Source of the DNA: a virus
Direction: 5' to 3' (one strand)
DNA length: 27,682 nt
IMG/VR virus record: IMGVR_UViG_3300009314_000073
Location: 1 to 27,682 of that record
Below, piece after piece: positions 6,505-16,059 of the stretch (positions within the stretch are counted from its first letter, which is position 1; each line of letters begins with the position of its first letter). The notes below the pieces were generated by a model. That model saw nothing but the letters and a program-made list of their open reading frames with translations, was not told the DNA's origin and made no database searches. The translations under genes were made by a program, and so were the position numbers.

Positions 6505-9500
6505 AATGAAGTGGCACCCGATGGATATTATCGCTCGTCCTAAAAGGCGAGAAATTAATATTGACGAGTATCCCGACCTTCTGAGAAGACAGATAGAGGA
6601 ATTAGAGGGAAAAGGTTTGTGGAGCGATTTTGAAAACCTTGTTCGTGACGAGATACCACAGCCGAAACTTATACCACCTGAAACGCTGCATACCGAAGGG
6701 ATAGAGCTTGACGCAGGTGTTCAATTAGAGGCAGGTGTAAGCAAAGCCGGTGAACTTCCCCCCATTACCCTGATTGACAACGGCAACAGACTCATTCTTG
6801 ACTATGAGACAGGCGAGTTTAGAGAAGCTAGCCAGTCAGAATATGAGATGTGGGAATTATTCTACCGTGATTTTCCTTCAATCAAGCCGGGTACTCCTGG
6901 CGAGATGACATTGGTTGAAGGGGTAACACCAGAGAAGATACAAGAGAGGCAATATGGTATTGGCGGAGATATTGAGGCTGTTGATGCTATGGAAGCAGCA
7001 AGGTGGCAGGCACAGCAAGGTTGGGACATAGGGCAGGACCTAGCTTATATTCAAGCAGGTCAAGAATACCAGATGGATATGGAAACAGCTATTAAAGGTC
7101 TGTATCCCGATACCAATTACGATAACTTTGCCAGATTTGTAGAGAATCATCCAGACCAGTTCGTTCAGGACATCATGGACAAGGGACGGACACCTGAGAC
7201 GGAGGCATTGTTAAGTGCTATAGGAGTAAGTCCTGCTGAGGTTTATGGTGTCGAGCCTGCCGATGTCCCTTATGAAAAGTTACCCGGACAATTTACGGAA
7301 GGGGAACACAAGGAATATTACGAATCTCAGGTAAGGAATATCCGGTCACTTTATCCCCAACCTCCTTATACAAGGGAACAGATGAAGACTGACTGGTATA
7401 AAGAGATGCGGGCGGAGGAGACTAAGGCATGGGAAGATTATCAGGAGACATTACCAGGCTTTGAGGAAAGTTTTGTCGGTCAAGTCTTCGAGGCTTTTGA
7501 TAACGTATTTGCCTTACTGGGGCTATCTACCAGAAGTATGTTTACTGATTCCGTTGGTGTGAAAGCCCCTGAATTGGGCGATTATTACCAGCAACTTAAA
7601 GAAGGCAAGATAACACGTACCGAATACCTACAGAAGGTAGAACAATGGCATGGACGTGCAACTGAAGTAAAAGAACAGTTTAGAGAATTGCCTTTGTGGG
7701 AACAATTACTGTGGGAAGGCCCTGCTATAATTATTGATATGTTTCCATCAATGGCTACATTATCTTTAAGAGGCGTTACCTCATTACAAGCCAAGATGTA
7801 TGAAATCCTGTTGAATAAAGGACTCGACCAGTTAATAGCGAAGATGAGTAGAGGTGTTCAACCTGCAAGAAATCCCGCACTACAGAGAGCACTTTATAGA
7901 CTATTCAAGGGTGACAGGGCGGAAGTGGCTGAAAGAGCTACCAATAACTGGCTTAGACGCATGGGGAAAGACCCTAACAATACGAAGATAATGAAAGAAG
8001 CAGTAGAAGAAACTATGGAGGAGTTGGAGACTTTACTTCTACCTGCTGTCACTCCGGGCGGTACGGCAGTCCCAGGTCAAGTAAAACCCCTAGCCGAACT
8101 GATTAAGGCAGCGGAAGGCGTACCGAAAGTTACCGAAGCAGTAGTCCCTGAGACAGCAAAGGCTGTAGGTAAGGCAGCGGAAGGCGTACCGAAAGTTACC
8201 GAAGCAGTAGTCCCTGAGACAGCAAGGGCTTTGGCTGGTGTGGAAGCTAGGTTGAAGAGAGGGCTTCTAAGTGCTCAACAGATATCTGATTTTAGGGTGG
8301 GTACTGATAAAGTTGTACGTGAGGGTGGCAAAACATATGTAGTAGATACTGAGGGTATTCGTGCGAAAATACAAGTACAGTCTGATATATTGACTCCTGA
8401 TGTTGTAGCAAATATTAACAAGTTAAGTCCTGAACAAAAGACTAAGATGTTAGAAGCTGTTCAGTCTACGCCTTACCTTTCAGATGAGGGGCGTGCTGAA
8501 AGATTAGCATTATTGAAAGAACCTACTCCTCCAAAAGTCACACCAGAAGTCCTTGTTAAGCCACTTGCTGAAAAGCCCACTCCCAAAGAGGTTACAAAAG
8601 AACCCTGGGAAATGACGAGAGAGGAATGGATAAAAGAAGGTAGGGGTAATCCTGAACTTCATAAATTGATTGTGGAGGAGAAATTAAAATCTCAAACACC
8701 ACGAACTAGAAATGTTGTACCGCCCGAAGTATTAAAAGACTATCCTGATTTAGTAAAACCTACTGCAACCGCAGAGGATATTACTGCAGCAGTAGTCCCT
8801 GAGACAGCAAGGGCTGTAACGGGGGTAAAGGCTGAGTTGGGTGGTGAAATAAATGCAACATTACGTGAAATAAATGCAACATTACCTGAAGGTTGGCGTA
8901 TAGAGATTGGTGAAATTAGAATCAAGCCTGGGATGGAGGAAGTCGCAACAGGTAAGGCAATGGTAGATTGGCTAAGAAAGGTAATTGTTGTTCGTGATGC
9001 TAATGTAATGCGTGATAACGCTGTTATAAATGAGGAAATAGCACATGTAAGACTTGAAGAACTACCTAGTGAAACAATGAAGGCAGCAATAAGTGAATAT
9101 GAAGTGGCTGCCAAGTATGAACCTATAGAAATTAGAAGTCAATATGCTAGACGTGAAGGTTTTGGGGGTGATTACGGTAAGTATCTTACAGACCCTTCAA
9201 ACGTAAGTCCTGAGATTGCCTCTGTATTTAGAAAGTATTTCCCTACCAAGCCAGTACCCGAAGTCTTAAAGGACTACCCCGATTTACAAACCAAAGCTGA
9301 AGTAGAGGAAGTGGTTAAAGAACCACCTATTGAGGCTATGGAGGAGTACCCTGATATTACAGGGGCAGATGATCTTACTATATCAGCACGGCAAGCAGGT
9401 ATAGATGCTTTTATGGATGATGCCAGTCAGGAAGATATGGTTGCTTCTGCTAAGACAGCTTTAAACGCACAGTCTGAGGCTGCCAACCTTCCACCTCCTA

Positions 9501-12500
9501 ATATACCACCTGCGAGAGTAGGACATATTGGTAGTGGTGGCAAGAATCCCGAAAATGCCCTCTATGATATGACCAATAGAATCATCCACGGAGAAGATGC
9601 TGGAAGGGCTGCTGTTAGAATATGGTCGGGTACTAGAAAAAGGATGGCTACCGAAGCTATATCATGGTGGAAGAAGGGCAATGAAACGCTTAAAAATATG
9701 GGGTTAGGTACTACTGAGGGGATTAATCAAAGGCTAACTAAAGAAGACAGTTACGATTTATTCAAAGCCCTGCACGGTGAAGGCAAAGTCCCTAAGAATC
9801 TAAAACCAGTTTATGATGATTTGAAGAAGATGCTCGACCAGGAGGCTTCAGATATGCTGGCATTCGACCCTAGTTTCTCAAGGGTAATGATGGCACATCC
9901 TGATTACTTCCCTAGAGGCTGGAAACCCCCCAAGGCAGAACAAGCGGGTAAATATAAGTTAGGTGCTAAACCGGGCTTTCTTAAACCGAGAGTAGACGCC
10001 ACATTCACAGAAATGGTCGAAGCTGGATGGGAACCTATATCATGGAATCCCTACGATATGGCAGCTTTAAGACGTGTTGCCGGTACTGAATACAGAGAGG
10101 GATGTATCCTGATTGACAGGTTGAAAACATTTGGCAAGGCTATTAATGAGAATGATGCACCGAGAGAGGGGTGGAGAGTTCCTAAAGTTGGTCCCGCATT
10201 TGAAGGCAAACCCTATGTCAGTACCGATGGCAAAGCCTACATGACACCTAAAGTAGCCGTGCCGAATAGAATTGCGGATATACTCGAAAGTACCTATGGG
10301 GTAGAGATAGAGTTCCGTATCGCAGGCGTTAATGTATTTGGAGCGTTAAACGCCTTTGGTGCTTTTACAAAAAGAGCAAAGTTGTTCGGTTCTTTATTTC
10401 AGCACTGTGATTTCTTGACCAGAGATTATATAACAACGTTTACGCCTGAAGGAATAAGACATGGTGAGCCTTTAAAGTTTCCCGCACTGGCGGCTAAGGT
10501 TACATGGTCGGCACTTAGTCCTACTCATAGAGCTAATTTGGAAGCTCGTATTTTGTCAGGTGAGCCATTATATGAAGACTCTACTATAACACTCAAGATG
10601 ATAGCTGATTCAGGTTGGGAATTAGGTGCGGATGAAATGCTTATCCGCAGAGACGTGAGAGAGCAACTTGAATCAATAGTAAAGGAAACTAAGGGGTGGA
10701 AAACCTTTAAACCGATTGCAAATCGTTTAGATAGTATAGCTAAATTCTTTGAGGCAGGTTTATTCGATGGCGTATATAGAGAATCACAGGCGTATGCACT
10801 GGAGCACGTTATAGTACCGAGATTAAAAAGACTTCATCCAACATGGACTGACGAACAAATAGCAGGATCGGCTGCCGAGGAGGTAAATAAACAATTCAGT
10901 ACATTACCTGTATGGCAGAGTGCATTACAACAGCCGGCAGTCAGAGCCATAGCAAGGACATTAATCTTCAGTTCAAACGAAACAGAGTCGTGGATAAGAC
11001 AAGCTACCAGCGCAGTTAAAGGAGAGAATAAGCTATATTGGCAAGAATATGCAATATCTACCTTTGTTTCACTTGCTATAGCTGCTAACGCAATCAACCT
11101 TATATCTGAAGGCGAACCCTTACCGCCTGATAGATACTTACCGATAAAGCTTCATAGTCCTTATAGTCATATGCCCTGGGGTATAGCTTATAATGATAAA
11201 TTCCTGTCACCGCGACTACCCTGGAATGGTAGAAATGGTCAACCTATATACCTCGATATAGTGGGACAGGCTGATACATACCTTAGATGGATTCTTGACC
11301 CTGCTGGTGCTCTAACTGCCAGATATAATGTACTACCCAGAGCAGTAATGAATCAGATACAGGGGCGTGATTTCTGGGGTAGAGAACTAGAAAATATGGG
11401 AGAACGGTCAAGGCAGGCGGTTAATGACCTCTTTATGCCTATAGGTTTTGGCAATCTGGTGGAAGCGGGCAGGCTTATGTGGCCTGTAGTTGGCAATGTT
11501 ATACCGGAACAAGAGGGTAGAATAGGTATTGTAGGCTCACTAATACAGGCAACTGGTTTGAATGTGCGGTCTATAAAGACCAGGGATATGCTTGATAAGT
11601 ATGCAAGGGAAAGTGGGCTAAAAAAGGCGGATGGCACACCGGTTACTCAGTGGTCAGACTTAGAACCTGCACAAAAGAAAAACTTTGGGAACAATACCGA
11701 ACTACAGGAAGAAATGGGGTTGCGGGGAGATACAGCAGTAGAACGGAAGTACCCCGGTGCTAAAGCATTCGCCATACTCGATGAGTTAGACCAAGAGAGG
11801 ATAACACGCGGTGATGCTTTAGTATCTGAGCTTGTAAGTGATTTGATTGGTGAGGAACGGGCAGAAGGCTTTGAATTCTCCAGGAGTTTCAGAGACGAAG
11901 TTACTAAACTCAAAAGAGAAATAGCCAACAGAAAGTCACAGGTTGATAGGGACTTTGAGTTATTCAAGGATACGGGAAAACTACCGGAGGACCTCAATAA
12001 AAGAGCATTAGTTGAATATTATAATATGTTCGATGAGTCAAAAAGACCATCCGGTGCTATTGATTGGGAATTCTTAAATCAGAAAGAGGAAGACCTGCGG
12101 AAAAAGTGGACACCTGAGCAAGAAGCCTTTGTAGACAGGAATACCGGGCTTACAGAGTGGGGTCCGTTGATGAAGGAATACATAGACAATCAAAAGGTGC
12201 TCAATGATTCGGGCTATTGGGATGAAGAGGAACGGGACAGAAAGGCAATGCGTTACTTGAAGCCGGAAATTGAGGACATTCTCACCGGCAAGTTCTATAA
12301 TTATAAACCAATTTCTAAGGAATCTGAGAAATTAGGGCTTAAATGGCAAGATGTCTATAGGCAGATAGATACCTTTAAAGAGAAATATAACGAGATGTCA
12401 GATAGTGACATTAATAACATTGTTCCCCCTGAAGGTATTTCCCAAGAACTGTGGAATAACATGAGCGTTAAAAACAAAAAAGGCGCTCTACTTGATATCT

Positions 12501-14104
12501 ATAAAGAATCATTATATGAGATAAACCCTGGCTTTTGGGAAGACGATAGAAAGAAATCCGCTTGGAGTACTATCGGTGACAAATTAAACTATAAGCATGG
12601 TGAGATAGTTGCCAATGAATTTGTGGAATACAGCAGAGCCGTAAAAGAACACGGAGCTAATAGCTGGCAGGCTTTACTTTACCGATACCGGAGTACAAAG
12701 TTAAATGCCTTTGGTATACAGGAGGGTACGTTTTCTACTGATGGATGGCATGAGTTAGATACTAGCCAAGTGCCAGTCTGGGAAATAAAAGAGACGTGGA
12801 ATACCTTAATTGAAGAAAGAGAAGCGTGGAAAGACCCTGACTCTGGCCCTGACATTTTTATTGCTGATGATGAGACAATGATACACCCTGAGACGGGTGA
12901 GACAGTCAATAAAAGACGCTATACGTATGATAAACAATATAAAGATAACCCTGAGTATCGGGATGCCATGAGCAGAATGCAGGTGTATCAGTGGGGCAAT
13001 GATACTGAGACGATGTTGAACGCCCATGTTGGATATAACCATGTAGTTGATGAATTCGGTGGTAACAGCCCGGAAGCTTACCTGCACCGATTCAAACATA
13101 CTGATTACAATAACTTCCGTACAAATAAAGATATTCCTGGTATGGAGGTACTCCAACCATTAGACGAAAAGAAAGTGCCATTGTGGGAATTGAAAGTGCA
13201 ATGGAAAGAGGAGGAGGATTATTACGACAATAAAATACCGGAATTGTTTGCCGATATAAAGGATAAGGACAAACGCAATAAAGCTATACGGGAAAGGAGA
13301 GCACGTGAGTTGTCTACTAACGAGGATTACCGTAAGGGCAGGCGTGCTATAGAAGGCCTTGAAAAGGGTATATCAAGCAAATATATAGAGGATTATGTAT
13401 CTCATTATGAATTACCAACGAAGGGTTACGCTAGAGAACATAACTTAATTAAGAATATACATTTGGCAAACGAGATGAGGGATGCAGGGATTATCACAGA
13501 GATAACCCCTGCTAACGAATTGCCCGACCCAGAATATGACAGACTATACGCTGATAACAAAAACCGAATTGACGAGTTAGACGATATGACCGGGGACGAA
13601 AGGGATAGCGAACTTAAAAAGGATGTAAACCGTAATCTTGCTATGGTGTATTACAAGAGACAGGCTTACAAGGAGTTTATCCCCAAAGAGCACGTAACCG
13701 AATATGCCGAATATATGTATAAGTACGGGCTCCATAGTAAGCCTGATGATTGGCCGCCCGATGATAGGTGGTGGGAGCCTTACTGGTATCTGGATGAGCA
13801 TAGGGGTTTATATAAGGCTATCAAGGAATCGAGGGAGTGGGAAGCAAAGGACTTTCGCAATATGCCGCCCCGGGAAGTGTGGAAACTGTACCTGGAGTAT
13901 CTTGAAGAGCCTGACTACAACAAAAAGCAATTCAGGGCTGATAACAGGGACTTGGACGTGTGGGGACAAGGGGCTAAAAGCTGGGCCCCTATTGAGGACT
14001 GGGTAAGACGCCAGGAGGAAAAGCACGGACTTCACGGGGAGAAACCGGAAGTGCCGGATTGGAAAAAGATGATTGAAGAGTGGCACAGAGCCGGTGTGAG
14101 ATGA
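6473..14104 (+). CDS. giant (2543 aa) putative internal/ejected virion protein
   Basis: A single ORF of 2543 residues between portal and scaffold, about 28% of the window. The N-terminal third is acidic and low in complexity, with a 22-residue tandem repeat (545-588), a 7-residue tandem repeat near 790-805, and four Y-P-D-[L/I] motifs (33, 757, 935, 959). Hydrophobic stretches occur near 412-435 and 1525-1547. Residues about 1010-1720 are the best-ordered-looking section and resemble large polyvalent or internal virion proteins of podovirus-like phages, from memory only. The C-terminal part is rich in Trp, Tyr and charged residues and contains a diverged domain duplication (about 2025-2110 and 2160-2250). 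No polymerase, lysozyme or protease motif was confirmed. It may be packaged in the capsid and ejected with DNA. ATG 6507 is an alternative start. Confidence 0.65.
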   Translation: MTFKRLERADRMKWHPMDIIARPKRREINIDEYPDLLRRQIEELEGKGLWSDFENLVRDEIPQPKLIPPETLHTEGIELDAGVQLEAGVSKAGELPPITLIDNGNRLILDYETGEFREASQSEYEMWELFYRDFPSIKPGTPGEMTLVEGVTPEKIQERQYGIGGDIEAVDAMEAARWQAQQGWDIGQDLAYIQAGQEYQMDMETAIKGLYPDTNYDNFARFVENHPDQFVQDIMDKGRTPETEALLSAIGVSPAEVYGVEPADVPYEKLPGQFTEGEHKEYYESQVRNIRSLYPQPPYTREQMKTDWYKEMRAEETKAWEDYQETLPGFEESFVGQVFEAFDNVFALLGLSTRSMFTDSVGVKAPELGDYYQQLKEGKITRTEYLQKVEQWHGRATEVKEQFRELPLWEQLLWEGPAIIIDMFPSMATLSLRGVTSLQAKMYEILLNKGLDQLIAKMSRGVQPARNPALQRALYRLFKGDRAEVAERATNNWLRRMGKDPNNTKIMKEAVEETMEELETLLLPAVTPGGTAVPGQVKPLAELIKAAEGVPKVTEAVVPETAKAVGKAAEGVPKVTEAVVPETARALAGVEARLKRGLLSAQQISDFRVGTDKVVREGGKTYVVDTEGIRAKIQVQSDILTPDVVANINKLSPEQKTKMLEAVQSTPYLSDEGRAERLALLKEPTPPKVTPEVLVKPLAEKPTPKEVTKEPWEMTREEWIKEGRGNPELHKLIVEEKLKSQTPRTRNVVPPEVLKDYPDLVKPTATAEDITAAVVPETARAVTGVKAELGGEINATLREINATLPEGWRIEIGEIRIKPGMEEVATGKAMVDWLRKVIVVRDANVMRDNAVINEEIAHVRLEELPSETMKAAISEYEVAAKYEPIEIRSQYARREGFGGDYGKYLTDPSNVSPEIASVFRKYFPTKPVPEVLKDYPDLQTKAEVEEVVKEPPIEAMEEYPDITGADDLTISARQAGIDAFMDDASQEDMVASAKTALNAQSEAANLPPPNIPPARVGHIGSGGKNPENALYDMTNRIIHGEDAGRAAVRIWSGTRKRMATEAISWWKKGNETLKNMGLGTTEGINQRLTKEDSYDLFKALHGEGKVPKNLKPVYDDLKKMLDQEASDMLAFDPSFSRVMMAHPDYFPRGWKPPKAEQAGKYKLGAKPGFLKPRVDATFTEMVEAGWEPISWNPYDMAALRRVAGTEYREGCILIDRLKTFGKAINENDAPREGWRVPKVGPAFEGKPYVSTDGKAYMTPKVAVPNRIADILESTYGVEIEFRIAGVNVFGALNAFGAFTKRAKLFGSLFQHCDFLTRDYITTFTPEGIRHGEPLKFPALAAKVTWSALSPTHRANLEARILSGEPLYEDSTITLKMIADSGWELGADEMLIRRDVREQLESIVKETKGWKTFKPIANRLDSIAKFFEAGLFDGVYRESQAYALEHVIVPRLKRLHPTWTDEQIAGSAAEEVNKQFSTLPVWQSALQQPAVRAIARTLIFSSNETESWIRQATSAVKGENKLYWQEYAISTFVSLAIAANAINLISEGEPLPPDRYLPIKLHSPYSHMPWGIAYNDKFLSPRLPWNGRNGQPIYLDIVGQADTYLRWILDPAGALTARYNVLPRAVMNQIQGRDFWGRELENMGERSRQAVNDLFMPIGFGNLVEAGRLMWPVVGNVIPEQEGRIGIVGSLIQATGLNVRSIKTRDMLDKYARESGLKKADGTPVTQWSDLEPAQKKNFGNNTELQEEMGLRGDTAVERKYPGAKAFAILDELDQERITRGDALVSELVSDLIGEERAEGFEFSRSFRDEVTKLKREIANRKSQVDRDFELFKDTGKLPEDLNKRALVEYYNMFDESKRPSGAIDWEFLNQKEEDLRKKWTPEQEAFVDRNTGLTEWGPLMKEYIDNQKVLNDSGYWDEEERDRKAMRYLKPEIEDILTGKFYNYKPISKESEKLGLKWQDVYRQIDTFKEKYNEMSDSDINNIVPPEGISQELWNNMSVKNKKGALLDIYKESLYEINPGFWEDDRKKSAWSTIGDKLNYKHGEIVANEFVEYSRAVKEHGANSWQALLYRYRSTKLNAFGIQEGTFSTDGWHELDTSQVPVWEIKETWNTLIEEREAWKDPDSGPDIFIADDETMIHPETGETVNKRRYTYDKQYKDNPEYRDAMSRMQVYQWGNDTETMLNAHVGYNHVVDEFGGNSPEAYLHRFKHTDYNNFRTNKDIPGMEVLQPLDEKKVPLWELKVQWKEEEDYYDNKIPELFADIKDKDKRNKAIRERRARELSTNEDYRKGRRAIEGLEKGISSKYIEDYVSHYELPTKGYAREHNLIKNIHLANEMRDAGIITEITPANELPDPEYDRLYADNKNRIDELDDMTGDERDSELKKDVNRNLAMVYYKRQAYKEFIPKEHVTEYAEYMYKYGLHSKPDDWPPDDRWWEPYWYLDEHRGLYKAIKESREWEAKDFRNMPPREVWKLYLEYLEEPDYNKKQFRADNRDLDVWGQGAKSWAPIEDWVRRQEEKHGLHGEKPEVPDWKKMIEEWHRAGVR
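8104..8225 (+). repeat. 66-bp period tandem repeat in the giant gene
   Basis: A 56-bp stretch is identical at 8104-8159 and 8170-8225, giving two copies of a 22-residue unit (K-A-A-E-G-V-P-K-V-T-E-A-V-V-P-E-T-A). The tail of the unit (A-V-V-P-E-T-A-R-A) reappears near 8787-8819, so the unit has spread within the gene. Confidence 0.9.
8844..8885 (+). repeat. 21-bp perfect tandem duplication
   Basis: The 21 bp at 8844-8864 are repeated exactly at 8865-8885, adding seven residues (E-I-N-A-T-L-R then E-I-N-A-T-L-P) in frame. The perfect identity implies a recent slippage or duplication event. Confidence 0.9.
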
Positions 14105-14234
14105 TGATATGAACATAGTGATGTAAATTGGAGAACAGACCGGGTAATACTCCGAAATACTGGGATATAGCACAGGAATTAGATGACTTGTTTGTAATGA
14201 TAATGACTTAACAACTAGATAAGAGATACCCGCA
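14105..14234 (+). other. gap between giant gene and terminator
   Basis: No SD-supported gene is seen. A 27-residue frame could start at TTG 14128 and end at 14211 (L-E-N-R-P-G-N-T-P-K-Y-W), which looks coding-like but lacks a ribosome site and an ATG. It may be a leftover of a former gene. Confidence 0.3.
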
Positions 14235-14266
14235 GCCCACGTCAAATATTAAGGCGTGGGCTTTTT
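14235..14266 (+). terminator. intrinsic terminator between giant gene and scaffold
   Basis: GCCCACG (14235-14241) pairs with CGTGGGC (14255-14261) across a 13-nt loop, followed by TTTTT. It lies within the late gene cluster, upstream of scaffold and capsid genes, with no obvious new promoter after it. Confidence 0.8.
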
Positions 14267-14294
14267 ATTACCAAATCTCAGGAGGATTAATAAC

Positions 14295-14987
14295 ATGGAC
14301 GAAACCAACGAGACCACTCAGGACGAAACCAACGCAGCTACTCAGGATTCAAGTAATTCTGCGGGCAATGCTGGCGGTTCTGGTGATGGAGATGGCAGTT
14401 CAAAGGAAACACCCCGAATGTTTAACGAGGAGGAGCACAGGAAACTTTTAAGTGACGCTTTATCTAAGGCTGGTATGTCTAAAAAGGAATTAGAGACTCG
14501 TGAGACCAAACTTACCGATGATCAAAAGAAGTTTCAGGACACTATGGATTCCTGGTTATCAGCCGAAGCCGAGGCAGCGAAAGAAGACCCGGACGAGCTT
14601 GACGTAATTACCCGACAAAAGAATTTACGGACAAGACTCACAACCGTTGGAACAAGGGAAAAAGACGCTGACCGGCGAGAAGAGGCTGTCAGGGACAGAG
14701 AGACCAAAGCCGATGAAAAAGAGGCCGAACATCTCTTAGCTGATGTTGCCAAAGAGAAGGGTATCAAAACCGAGGACTTGAAAGCAAAAGTAGAGGAATA
14801 CAAAATTACCGGCAAGGAACAGATTGAATCCGTAGCCGACATGATTAAAAGCTCTACAACAACAAAAGTCGAGGCTCCTTCAGGTAAGACGGTAGGGGGG
14901 AAAACAGATTATACATCCGTACAATTCGGAGACAACGCCCCCAGTGCTAAAGAAATGATAAAAGCGGGGGCAAAGAAAAAAGAATAA
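14295..14987 (+). CDS. capsid scaffolding protein
   Basis: A 230-residue, highly charged, mostly helical protein directly before the major capsid gene. The N-terminus is a disordered Thr/Asn/Asp/Gly-rich segment. Residues about 60-180 are a long Lys/Glu/Arg-rich coiled-coil-like region (T-R-E-K-D-A-D-R-R-E-E-A-V-R-D). The basic C-terminus ends A-G-A-K-K-K-E, as expected for the coat-binding end of scaffold proteins. It would guide prohead assembly and then leave. ATG 14295 is chosen over GTG 14256 because AGGAGG lies 8-9 nt upstream and GTG 14256 lies inside the terminator stem. Confidence 0.8.
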   Translation: MDETNETTQDETNAATQDSSNSAGNAGGSGDGDGSSKETPRMFNEEEHRKLLSDALSKAGMSKKELETRETKLTDDQKKFQDTMDSWLSAEAEAAKEDPDELDVITRQKNLRTRLTTVGTREKDADRREEAVRDRETKADEKEAEHLLADVAKEKGIKTEDLKAKVEEYKITGKEQIESVADMIKSSTTTKVEAPSGKTVGGKTDYTSVQFGDNAPSAKEMIKAGAKKKE

Positions 14988-14999
14988 GCGAGGTAAAAC

Positions 15000-16022
15000 A
15001 TGAGCACTTCATTAGCTGAATATAAATATCTCGGACCAGAGGCAGAGATTCGGGCAGGCGTAGCTAAAACTATCGTAACCGAATCGCCCTGGCTGAGAGA
15101 AATGCCATTTATAGAAATCAATAACGATACATCCCGGTACAAGATGGAGAATGAGGCTGCTGCTGCCGATACCTATGAGGTCGGTGATACATGGGTGGAA
15201 GGCGCACCGACATGGGAATACAGGGACGCACCGCTGGCTATCCTGGGCGGCGATGCCGATGTGGACAACTTCGGTAATCAGGCAGCCGGTCCCGAAGATG
15301 CGATGGCAGTGGTTATCGAACTGAAAGCCAAAGCCGTAGCACAGTGGTTTGAAACGCTTGCTATCTTAGGGCAAACCACTGCCGTATCTACATACAGCGC
15401 AGCAAAGAACTTTAAGGGGCTGTTAAGGCTGCTCTGTGAATGTGAATCATCTACGGCTACCGACCTGGACGGCGCTCTTTATTCCGCCATCGGCAGTGCC
15501 AACAATGCACAGGTTATACAGGCTGCTTCCGGCGCATCCGGCACACTGACACTGGATATGGTGGACGTGCTGGTTGACCTGGTTAAACCAAAGGCAACAC
15601 ATATCATTCTCAACAGGCTGATGCGGAGGAAACTACAATCACTGGCCAGGGCTGCGGGAAACAACCTTGAACACGATAAAGGTGTATTGGGATTCCCTGT
15701 AACCAGATACGGTGATTACATTGTGCTGGTAGACGACAGCACTCCGGTCAACTTCCCTGACCCTTCCACACTGGTAAGCGCACCGGCTTCCTACACACCT
15801 TCTACTGCCGTAGCTGCCGCTAATGATACCTCTCCTATCTTTGCCGTCCGCTTTGGAGAAGACGGACTGGTGGGGATTAATGGGGTTGGAATGATTCAGA
15901 CCGAACGGTTTGAAAAGCTGGAAACCAAAGATGCTAAGAGGACTCGTATTAAGTTCTATGCCGGTATGAGGCTGACCAATAAAAGGGCGGCTGCCGGGCT
16001 CTTCAGCGCAACTTCCAGTTAA
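15000..16022 (+). CDS. major capsid protein (HK97-like fold)
   Basis: A 340-residue protein after the scaffold gene. The order of elements suits HK97-type coat proteins: N-arm (L-A-E-Y-K-Y-L-G-P-E), a W-L-R-E-M-P-F segment, an E-loop-like region (Y-E-V-G-D-T-W-V-E-G-A-P-T-W), a spine-helix region (D-A-M-A-V-V-I-E-L-K-A-K-A-V) and a P-domain with the A-T-H-I-I-L-N-R-L-M-R-R-K motif. The last strand has I-K-F-Y-A-G-M-R-L. No separate protease is seen and there is no long delta domain, consistent with a separate scaffold. The SD is GCGAGG. Context makes the call firm. Confidence 0.88.
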   Translation: MSTSLAEYKYLGPEAEIRAGVAKTIVTESPWLREMPFIEINNDTSRYKMENEAAAADTYEVGDTWVEGAPTWEYRDAPLAILGGDADVDNFGNQAAGPEDAMAVVIELKAKAVAQWFETLAILGQTTAVSTYSAAKNFKGLLRLLCECESSTATDLDGALYSAIGSANNAQVIQAASGASGTLTLDMVDVLVDLVKPKATHIILNRLMRRKLQSLARAAGNNLEHDKGVLGFPVTRYGDYIVLVDDSTPVNFPDPSTLVSAPASYTPSTAVAAANDTSPIFAVRFGEDGLVGINGVGMIQTERFEKLETKDAKRTRIKFYAGMRLTNKRAAAGLFSATSS

Positions 16023-16059
16023 ACCGAAATAAGTAAATAAACAAGCGAGGTAATAAATC

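Noticed and set aside
8740-9114. 124-residue minus-strand frame
   Set aside because: Lies fully antisense to the giant gene, with Ser/Thr/Ala-rich low complexity typical of antisense shadows and no ribosome site.
14128-14211. 27-residue frame from TTG
   Set aside because: No ATG or SD; kept only as a note in the gap entry.
13704-14245. + and - strand frames at the end of the giant gene
   Set aside because: Alternative-frame readings of the giant gene; no start signals or recognisable motifs.
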